A stretch of DNA of 64,000 nucleotides from Anaeramoeba flamelloides (Eukaryota > Metamonada > Anaeramoebidae). Below, piece after piece: positions 12,783-23,579 of this stretch. The translations under genes were made by a program, and so were the position numbers. The stretch spans positions 1,237,001-1,301,000 of the forward strand of contig JANTQA010000008.1 of NCBI GenBank assembly GCA_027625915.1. Direction: 5' to 3'. The notes under the pieces are model-generated. The model saw nothing but the letters and a program-made list of their open reading frames with translations. It was not told the origin of the DNA and did not search any database. Position 1 is the stretch's first letter; every line of letters starts with the position of its first letter.

Positions 12783-13156
12783 ATCTTATTTTGATTTTGC
12801 TTTACTTTATTTTATTTAATTTTATTTTCTTTTGTTTTTTTACACAACAATCATTTTCAAAAGGTGAAACAGCAAAAGTTTTGAAGAACTAAATGCCAAA
12901 CGAATCTACTTCAGTGCTTCAGCCTTTTTATTAAGACTTTCTAATACTTTCTGTTTTCACTTTTTGGGACTAACCCAAAAAACTAGCATTTGGAATGTTA
13001 ACAGAAAAATTTTATTTCAATTTCTCAAAGTGGTTTTTAAGACAATTACTTTGATTGAAAAGATTATAGACACAAACAAAATTCCTCATTTCTTTTTAAG
13101 GTACTATTCATTTTTAAATCTTTGATAATTGTTTTAATTTACATTTGTTATTTTAC

Positions 13157-13720
13157 TTAAGGTTCACAATCCCTGAAATTTGAAAAAATATTATCGAGTG
13201 TCATTTGTTACCACTTGTTAATTTGGTTCTTAGCTGATCGATCTTGTCCTTGGTATGGATTTTAATAGTGGCTCAAAATGTCATTTTTTGACAATTTATT
13301 TTTTTTTTTTTTCCGAAATCCGAATTGAAGAGTTTAAGATTAATTGGTAGTAACTTAAGTTATAAAAAAATGTGGTTTGTAGGTTGTTGATTGAAATTTT
13401 TAATTAAGTTTGGTTTTATTGGGAGCTTTTAAAAAATGTTATTTTTTCATTTGATTAATTGACATAAAAGTAAATCAAGATTCTTTTCTACAACCCAAAA
13501 TTCAAAAGTTATTCTTGAACACCTATCAATCTATAAATCTTACACTCTTCAATTCGGATTTCGGAAAAAAAAAAAAAATAAATTGTCAAAAAATGACATT
13601 TTGAGCCACTATTAAAATCCATACCAAGGACAAGATCGATCAGCTAAGAACAAAATCGACAACTCAACACACCCTACACAAGATAAAATTTTTTCAAATT
13701 TCAGGGATTGTAATCCTTAA
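13157..13720 (+). mobile_element. Family C foldback element, copy C2 (downstream of CWC15)
   Basis: The left arm at about 13157-13345 and the right arm at about 13530-13720 are almost perfect inverted repeats. For example, CCTTGGTATGGATTTTAATA near 13250 pairs with its complement near 13610-13630. The arms fold better than those of C1, suggesting a younger or more recently homogenised copy. Confidence 0.85.
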
Positions 13721-13921
13721 ATTATACAGCCTCAATAAATAAAAAGAATTACTTGAATAAACAAATGTTATAATTTCTAGACAAAAATTGTAAATTGTTT
13801 GAAAATTTTAATAGTTAAAACTATAGGTATTTAACGACTACGTTGCCATAGTGGAGGGCGTTTTCTTATTGTGTTATTTTATATTCATTTCTCAAAAAGA
13901 ATTTAGATTCCGAAGAAATTA

Positions 13922-14397
13922 CAGTGATCAAAATAATGCGTGCACAACGACTATAATCCGTGTTTCAAAATATTATCCGTGCTTTTTTTTATTCGTGTAC
14001 CAAGGCAACATCCAATCTACTACCAAATAGTATACCTGAGCCCAAATCAATTTTGAAAGTAAAGTAATGGTTATTTTCAGTAAAATTTAAATTATTAATA
14101 CAAATAGTTGAAAATTTTCCATAATATTCTCAATTTTTTTGAAATTTTTTGTTTTTTTTATTTTAAAATTTTCAAAAAAATTTACTCTATTTTTTGAGAT
14201 AAATTTTCCAATTTGATCCTTCATTTTTAGAATTTCTTTTTAAATAATAGAACTTTTTGAAACCAATACCATATTGTTTTAGGGTTTATTATTGGTTTCT
14301 TTGATTGGTTGATGTATAGGTTTTCTAAAACAAAAACACACGCTTTTTATTTTGAAACACGCTTTATATTTTTTTGCACACTTTATTTTGACTACAG
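13922..14397 (+). mobile_element. Family D MITE, copy D1 (TA target duplication)
   Basis: A 476-bp element with imperfect terminal inverted repeats (CAGTGATCAAAATAATG at the left; complement of CTGTAGTCAAAATAAAG at the right). TA lies directly outside both ends (13920-13921 and 14398-14399), as expected for the Tc1/mariner superfamily. It is the reverse complement of 33244-33725. No transposase reading frame is present. Confidence 0.85.
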
Positions 14398-17300
14398 TAG
14401 ATAAAATAATTAAAAGTTTAAAAATCAATATCAACACATACAAAAAAAAAAAAATTTCAAATAGATCTCTTTAAATAAAATATTTATAAAAAATTATTAA
14501 AAGGGATTTTCAAGTTAAAGTCCAAATTTGAAAACATTTCAAACTTGTTAAAAAAACTATAAAAATTGAATAATACAGCTTGAGAAAATGTTTTATGTTT
14601 ATAGAGATTTGGTAATGGAAATTCTGAAATATTCAAATCAAATTTTGGTTAGATCTCTAAAGAAGGAGTATGAAATTGTGAAAAGAGGATAAAATTGTGA
14701 AAATTTTTGTAAAAGAAATTCTCAGTGGGTAAATTTAACTGGGATTATGTAACTCTTTCAATAGATTTTTTATCAACAATTTCACTCTTTTATCCCTCTA
14801 AACTTTTTTCTTAAATAAAATAGAAAATCATCAGAAACAAACCATTAACTTTTCCAAATGTTAGAAGAATAGAGTAAAATCTTTTTTTTTTTCTCTCAAT
14901 TATTTTTAATTGTGTAAAGATTGATCACTTGACTATACTCTAAGGTAATTAAAGACTTATTATGATACTCCCTGACAAAGCTGTAATTTGATATTATAAT
15001 TATATTAAATATTTTTGAAATATTCTTGGTCATACCATCAAGAACTTTTGATTATAAATGTTTCAGAAATTGATTAGAATTTTCATTGGATTAGTTTAAT
15101 CTATCTATTATAAAAGTAAATTTTTTTACTTTATGGTTGAAACTTCCTTGAGAGTATAATTTTTTTTTTTATTTTTTATAAAAATATCTTATTTATATAT
15201 AGATTTAACTTTGAAACTAGGAAATGTTTTATATAATTTATTCGGAATGAAAATTCTTTTTAAGAAATAAAAGTAAAATATCACACGAACTCAACAGTGT
15301 ATGAGGTGGGAATGTAGTAATTAATAATTTTCTTCATATAAAAAAATAGAAAAAAAATGAACTCAATGTTAAAATAGACTTTGTTGAGTTTCTGATCAGA
15401 TCATAATTTTAAAATGTTTCGTATATACAAAATTCAAAAGCAAAGAATATCACCAATAACATATTTTAAAAGTGTACCCTGTTGAAGTGATTAACTGTTG
15501 ATTAATATTCATGGGTAATAGAATTAAAAATAGGAAAAAAAAATTATATCCTTTTCCATCTTTCTTTTTATTAAATTAGGTTTTTCAAGAAGTAAGTTGT
15601 AATTTAAAAAATCTATTTGAAATAGGGAAATTGAAAATGAAGTGATTTTTTTTTCCGATTTATAATTTAAATATCTGTAAAAATCAAGATGTTTTATTAC
15701 AAAATTTCTCTTAGAGTCAAGAAGAATTAATTAAATATCAACAAATACAATGACTAATTGATCATGTGAAAATATATGATGTTTTTAAATAAAAAATATG
15801 ACTAATATTTAGGAAATTGAAAAAAAAAATTTGTTTTTTAATGGGAAATAAAACTTCTACTACACTTTTGCAAAAATGATTTCAGATTTTTTCATGTTTT
15901 TTTTTGAAAAAATTGTGATTTTTTCATTATAAGTGATACTTTTCAGGTATCCCTCCCCAAAAAAAAAATAATTAAAAAAAAATAAATCAAAGCCCCGGAA
16001 ACTCCAGTATAATTGATATTTTAACTGGTAACAAATTCGATTTAATAAACCTTTGAAGATATTTGGGATTGTTTGAAATTGAATAGTGTATTTTTGATTT
16101 TATCTTGACGTTTCTATCCAAATAACTTCCTTTCTTTTTTCAATGCATTAGAATGTTAATAAATGTATCAAATATATGGTCAACTTTCTTGGATCTTGGG
16201 TGCATACCAGAAAAGTATCAAAGATAATGAAAAATTCATAATTTTATCAAAAAAATATGAAAAAATCTGAAATAATTTTTACTCTTGTGAAATTGTTTAA
16301 GGAAGTAAGTACATTTTACCATTTTGAAAACTCTTGACTGTGTAAAAAAAATTGACTAATATACTCTGGGTTTTAAAAGATAATGAAACTTTGAAACCAA
16401 AACACTATCCACTTCTATTTGTAAAAAAGAGAATAAACCTAATCAGAGTTGAATCTCTAATTTTTACAATTTTTGAACATTTTTTTGAATAAATTTTTGT
16501 TTTTATTAAAGTTGGTTTTGGATCTAGAAATGGGTTTATATGGAAATGAACAAAATTATTCAAAGAATATACCCAAAAAATCAGATCGAAAATTTGTGTA
16601 TTTGAAACAAATATTTTCTTTCGAAGACCAAAAGCAAAAGATCACCAATCCAAATAAATTTATTGTAATCAAGAATATATAAAAAAAAAAAAATGAAAGT
16701 TGCCTATTTTGGAAGATTTTGTTTTCTTTATCTTCTTAATTTATAAGAATCCAAGCAATTTATAACATTGAATTTCTATCCCCATTCATGTTTAATATTA
16801 TTTTACAAAACATTTTTTTTCAAATTTTCTTTTAAATTTCTTTTTTCAAATGATTTTTATCAAACAAAACTAAACTAAAGAATACTATTTCAAAAATTAA
16901 AATCAATAGGTTGAATTTTCAGAATCAAAAAAAGAGTTTCAAAAAAATCAACCCCAAATAAAAGAAAAATTTTATAAAAAATTTCAATCAGAATTTAGAA
17001 CTATTTTGAGTTACCAATTTAAGAGTAAATAAATAATTATAAAATCAAACAAATCCCTCCAATAAATCTTTATTTATAAAGATGGATTTAAAAAAATAAT
17101 AAGATTTTCTGAATTAAAACTAGAATTAGATGAATTAAATGAAAATAAGATTTCTAAATTCATTTTGTAAATTCTTTGGAAATCGAAATTAATTTGTTTC
17201 TCGAAAATTTTTGGAAACAAAAATATTTCTATGAAGAATGTAATATAAAAACAAATTAAGAATAAGTAATTGTATCAAATGTGTAGATAAGATCAAGAAA

Positions 17301-17635
17301 TAAATGATTTTAATTTTATTTTTTTCTTGATCAATCTTTTCATATTTTGATTTTCATTTTTTCAGTTGTTATTTAGATCTATTATACTAGGATAAATCTC
17401 ACGTTTGGAATTATTAAAATATTAATATATTTGATTAAAGAAATGTTTTGGATAATTCGGTTTCATATAAATGGTGGTACTCTAAATTTGAAAAATTTAC
17501 TTACTCTCTTAAAAGAAATTATTTCATAAAAAAATAGTTTTTAAATTCACACCAATTTATCCTAATTCTATAAACTTTTCTCACTAATATTTTTTTTTTT
17601 CATTCCAAAATAAATGTGTAAAAATTAAAAATGCT
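14398..17635. other. Gene desert with diverged repeat traces
   Basis: Contains the family N match (15360-15505) but no supportable gene. The 69-codon frame at 16473-16682 starts from a non-ATG codon, has no recognisable motif and has ordinary local composition. Confidence 0.4.
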
Positions 17636-19063
17636 TAGAAACGGTGAAAAAAAATACCTGATATATAAAATATCCCTGAAAAGATTTTTAATTGTGAATA
17701 TTAAGTAAATCTTTGTGTAATTTCTTTTATTTAAAATCAAATCCTTTTTTTAATAATCAAACTTTCTGAATTTTAACTCACTCACTTATTAAAATGGTGA
17801 TTAATGAAATTACACTCATTCAAAAAACAATTTAATCAATCAAAAAATTAGAATAAAAATTATCATTTTGCAAATCTAGTAAACCATCTATAACAAGACA
17901 AGGAAAATTTTTTCAAAAAAAAATCTCTAAATTTTGTATTTTTAAAATACACTCATATAATAAACATTATTATACATAACAATTTTCAATGAGGTTTACA
18001 ACTTTAATGGATATTAATAGGAAAAAAAAAAAAAATGAAATTTTTCAGTAATATTTTTTTCATTTTTAATTGTAAAATTTTTGAAATTTTTAATTGACTT
18101 ATTAGAGAGATTATTTTCAAGTATTGTTTTGATAGTATAAAAAGAAAAATATTTTTCAATTTTAAAATAACACAAAATATTTCAATTAAAAGATATCGCT
18201 AAAATAAATTGAAAATCTGATTTTTTATCTTGTTTTTGGAATATTTTTTCTCATTTTATTTTTTTTCCTTGTCTGGGTTTTTATATACATTCCCGATTTT
18301 TTTCTACAAATTACTTTAGAATTTATTCTATTTTCAATCTTAATGTTCAATCAAAAACTAATTCATTTCAACTTTTTTCATTAAAAAAATACCCTAAAAA
18401 TAGGTACTTTTTTCTAAAGTCGGTATTTTTGAAAAGGGGGGTATTCGGATTTTAATGAGTTTAATAGCTATCTTTTTTTTATTATATAAAATTATGATAA
18501 CTTTGAAAAAATAATTTATAAAAGAAGTATAACTGAAATCCAATCTATATTTTTGGCTAACTTTAATTTTTGGTGTTTAAATTTTCCTTTTAGTGAAAAG
18601 CCCCATTGTTTTTCAAAAAAAGTTGATCTACCTAGGATAGTAAACAATTATACGAGTATTCTATAGACGCCTTACTGTAATGAACTTTAGGTAGGTTAAT
18701 TGCTTCATTCATTATAAATTTGGTTATTGATAAAAAGGATTTGATTTTTAATATAAGAAATTACACAACAATTTGCTTCATACTGTTAATAGTAAAATAA
18801 TAAGATCAAAATTTTCATTCGACTTTCCAAAAAAATCACCTACCAAAAATAAATTAAACCATCAAAACTTCCAATTCTAAAAGATAGAAATAAATAATTT
18901 AAGATTGTTCCCAGAATTAAAAAATTTGAAAGTTTACAGGATTTGTTATATCTTATATTGGTAAGTTGAATGAAAATTTTTTCATTTATTTTTTAACAAA
19001 TAGTAGTCACAATTAAATCTCTATTCATGGATATTTTACATGTCCAGTATTTTTTCCCTACTA
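17636..19063 (+). mobile_element. Family E MITE, copy E1, split by two insertions
   Basis: The left end (GGTGAAAAAAAATACC, then CCCTGAAAAGATTTTTAATT) and right end (ACATGTCCAGTATTTTTTCC) match the termini of the intact copy at 22401-22891. Between them the alignment is interrupted by a family F repeat (about 17896-18600) and by a second small palindromic stretch (about 18786-19007). The stretch 18600-18785 matches the E2 interior (TTTTTCAAAAAAAGTTGATC). Confidence 0.75.
17896..18600 (+). repeat. Family F dispersed repeat, copy F1 (nested in E1)
   Basis: About 700 bp matching the reverse complement of 50370-51075 along its length. Shared words include AAGACAAGGAAAATTTTTTC, TTATTATACATAACAAT and GGGGGGTATTCGGATTTT. 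Only a short terminal similarity is visible (ACAAGA), so the transposition mechanism is unclear. Confidence 0.7.
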
Positions 19064-20543
19064 TAAGTGTAAATTTATTTAAGAATTTGGATGAGACAAT
19101 CAATCAAATTTTGGATTGTTTCTCGACCGAAAATTTTGATAGCCTTTTGAGTTTTCACTTATTTGTTATTACCCACTTGACGTGTGTCTTTTAACACCAA
19201 TAATACAATATTTTTTGGTTCTAATTGAAAAGTACTTTTCAACAAAGATCAAATAAATTAAAATTGAAAAATTAAAAAAGCTGTTTTACTCAAAAACAAA
19301 ACAATTTTCCCTTTATTGTCAAATTTTTCGTATTTTGAGAACAAACTACCTTTTTGTGTATTTCTCAAAATTGTTTCGGTTCATTCATAACATATTGTGT
19401 AAATTTCGTTAAAGGTTTTATGTTGAAAAAATTTTTTAAATAATGTAAAATGATTATTATTATTTGTGAAAAGTAAATATCATATTAAAAAGGAGTTAAT
19501 GTTTATTTTACAAGTTTTCAGAGAGTTTAATTGAAGGGGGGTCATTTTTTCATCGCTATACAGAACACTTTAAAAAATTTATTTAGAATAGAAAAAAAAA
19601 CTGAACGAAAGATATCTTTGAAATTTAAATTTGTGAATAAAAGTTATACCGCTTTTTATAAAATCTTCAATCTAACTTTCTTCAAGTATTCATTTTTTTT
19701 GAAAAGATAGAATAAAACGGGAAACAAATAAATAATGAGAGATCACAAAACACAATATTTTGGTTTGTGATTGGCTGTTTCAAAAACCAAATCGAAAAAG
19801 AATGTAAAATTTGTGAATTCTAAAATGTTAACTTTTTCAAGAAAAGAATTATTTTTTTGTTCTTCAAATTTTAACGTGTTACAGACTTCTCGTGTTGTTT
19901 AAAAAATTCTAATGGTTGTTATTCACTAAAAGGGACAAATTCAAAAAAAGTAAAAAAAAATTAGCTTAAATAAGATTCGAAATTTTCAAAATGAATACAA
20001 CAACAATTTAATTGATTTAATAAAATTAAAAAAATTTCTACTTTATGTATTTTATTTTGAAAAATAAAGAACAAAAAGATCGTTAAGAAACATGTTGTGT
20101 ATATGGCTGTTGAATACTAGAATCTCAATTATTCTCACTTTACTGAATTTTTGAAAAATAATTCATAATTCCAGACTTTTTTTTAAAAGTTAAAAAAATT
20201 CTAAAAAGGAATTTTCTAACAACAGTTAATATGAAATTTCAAATTTTTACTCTCTGTTTGTATGGACAAAATAATTTTAAAATTATTTGTCATTCCCGTA
20301 AAAAAACTTAAAAAAAAAAATTTTGTCTTAACTTTTATTTACAAAGAAAAAAATTTTTTTTTCTGAAAAAATAAAGTAAAAATTAAGAGAAAAATCAATT
20401 TTTGTTGACCATTGTAAGAATTTGTTATCAAATTTGAAGATCAAAATTTTAGAATTATTTCCAAATATTCAGACAAAAATTATATTTTCCAGACAGTCAA
20501 ATTAAATTTTGATGTTTTCATAACTTTCAACCAATTCACAGAA
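19064..20543. other. Intergenic upstream of the CH-domain gene
   Basis: A+T-rich with no repeat copy or coding signal recognised. The last 150 bases are the likely promoter and 5' leader, but I see no defined motif. Confidence 0.35.
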
Positions 20544-23526
20544 ATGTACCCTTTTCAAGGACCAAACCAACAAACTCAAAAAAAAAAATGTCTAGTAAAA
20601 AAAACTTGTCTGTCTTTCATTTTTTCTACATTTCAAATTATTTTTTTTTTGTCAGATCCAAAAGTAAAAAAAAATATGACAAATCAAAGGCCACAATCCA
20701 TTTATTTGGGTAAACCTCTCAACTTTAATCACTTTTCACAACAGATGCTTAAAAGTAGTGAAAACCAACAAATCGCTCGAAGAAAACTTCAAAAGCCAAA
20801 CACAACGCCAACAAAAGGTGTGAATAAGCCACTCAACATCTCGATCAAATTTATTGATCTGAGCTTTTTTCAAAAAGTGCAAATAGTCACGTTAATCAAA
20901 TGGGTCAGGTTTCATTTGCCAAAGTCGCATTCAAACAGCTTTCGATCAATCGCACACGGCTTTGACAATGGTTTTGTGTTAATCAAATTGGTTGAAAATA
21001 TACTCTCCATCCAGATCCCAAACGTCAAAACGCAGGTGAAAACGAAAATTGACAAAATTGACAACATCCGTTTAGCCATCAACTTTCTGAAAAAGGTCGG
21101 TGTGCCACTTGAGATCACTGCTAACCACATTCTTTCTCATGAAGAAAAGAGAATTATGATTATGCTCTGGAAGATCATCTTGTTTTACTCGGTCAAGGGA
21201 TTGCCAATTGAATCCAACGAACCAACCAAATTCCTCTTGGAGTGGTGCCGCGTTGCAACGAAGAAATACTCTTTGTCTGTTGACGATTTCTATTCCTCCT
21301 TTATTGACGGGCACGTATTTTGTGCAATTTTGCATTCCTTTGATAATTCTTTGTTTGACTACCAACAGTTCTCTCAGGTATGATTCCTCGTCTTGTTTTT
21401 GGTTTTTTTTTTTTTATTTTACTTTTTAAAAATCTCTTCCTCTTTGTATTTGTTTTTCCTTTTTCAATTTTTCATTTTTGATTTTTCTTTTCAATTTTTT
21501 ATAACCTCTTTTTCATAAAGATCACAAAAAACATCTTTAATTGTTTTTTTTTTTTTAAAAACATTGTTTTTTAACAAAATAAAATCTGTGTCTAATTTCT
21601 TTCTTCAACATCCCGTGGTTAATCAAAATATAGGAAAAACCCGAGGTTCTCTTAAAAAAAGCATTTGACTTGGGAGATTTATTTAGCATACCAAAGCTCT
21701 TCAATACAAGATCAATTTTCAATGGAGAGGTTGACAAACACTCAGTGATCATTTATATTTGTGAACTTTTTCAAAAATTTTCAAAAACTGAACAAGTAAA
21801 TGCCTTCCTTTTATATATTTATATTGTTTTTCCTTTTCTTTTCATTTGTTTGTTTTTATTTTTACAAAATAAAAAAAACCGATTTATCAACAATTTCCAA
21901 TTTTCACGAAGGGTATACCAACTAAATGTTATATAGTGGTGTTTTCTTATTTACTGCTCTTTCTTTTTTTTTTGTTTTATGAATGAAAATTACTGAGCCA
22001 AATATAAATTGTTTGATTTTCACGAAAAGTCTCAAAATTTTCACGGTTTTTATTTCGGCAATTTTAAAAAAATTTCTTCTTCTTTTTTCTGACTGATTAT
22101 GATATTTTTAAGGAAACTAACTCAGTGTATATTTCAATTAAATCAATAAAATGTGCTCTGACCTCAGTTTTAAAAAAGTGAGTAATAAAAGTATTTCTCA
22201 CTCTTTAATTCACTCATTTTAAATAGTTTGAGTTAAATATATAAAAACTTTAGGATCTAATTTTTTTTCAAATCTCTACTAACCAAATCACAATGTTTTA
22301 ATTTACTTTCTCACAACACCCCAAATAAAACCAAAGATTATTTTGAAATGCGAATTTTTCTTTAAGTGCCTTAATCTTACTTTTTTTTTTAAAAATTGTA
22401 TAGAGCAGTGAAAAAAATACCCGGACATGAAAAAAATCCCTGACAAGATTTTTAATTGTGAATATTAGTAAAATTATTATGTAATTTCAGCTATTTACAA
22501 TCAAATTCCTTTTTTTAAGAATCGAACTTTTTCAATTATAACCCCCCCACTTATTAGAATGATGATTGTTGAAATCACACTTGTTCAAAACATCATTCAA
22601 CCAATCAAAAAACAAGAAGAAAAATTATCATTTTCCAAACTCTAGTAAACCTCAATAAAACTGGATTATTTTTCAAAAAAAGTTGATCAACATATGGCTA
22701 TCAAACAATTACCCAAGTATTCTAGAGACACCTTACTTTGGTGAACTTTAGGTAGGTTTATTACTAATCTCATAAAAAAATTGGTTATTTATAATAAGGA
22801 TTTGATTGAAATTAGACAAAAATTTTACTAATATTCACAATTAAAAATCTTATAGGGGATTTTTTTCATGTCCGGTATTTTTTCCCTACTATACCTTTCA
22901 AAGAATTTATTTTGTTTGATTTTTCTTCAATAGAATTATCAACCGATTAAGGGATCTTTCAAAACAAACATATTTTGGTTTCATTTGTTTGAGTTTTGAC
23001 ATTGTATGCTTTTATTTCTGTGATGATTTTTGTGGTTTTTGATTTGATTTTTAAACTTTTGTTTGTAAAATTCTTTAAATTTTGGAAAATGATATAGGAA
23101 AGGTTAGAAACTCTTTTTTCGTAACACCATAGTAAAGGATAAGATAGAGGATTGAACGAATACTTTTAATCAACAATTAAGTAATTTACTTTGTATTAAA
23201 ACCAAATTTAATAAAAGCTATTTTATAAAAAAGTGTAGAATAAAAAATATTGTTCAAAATCTTTAATTCATCTGTTTTAAGAAGTTTGTATACAGTTTAA
23301 AACACTTGAATTCCTCACTTTTTTAAAACAGCTGTATTTTTACATAATAATTATATTAAAAATTTTGAATTCAATTGATCGTTTTAAGAAATTTGAAAAT
23401 GCACAAGAATAAATTAAATATATTTCAACTTTCTTAATTGGATAATTATTAAAAATTAACAAATGAAAATAATTTTAATCTCCAAAAAATTCAATATCAA
23501 TACTAACATTTCAATTTCTTCGAAAT

Positions 23527-23579
<53 letters not shown>

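Noticed and set aside
16473-16682. 69-codon frame
   Set aside because: Non-ATG start, no motif, local composition like the surrounding desert.
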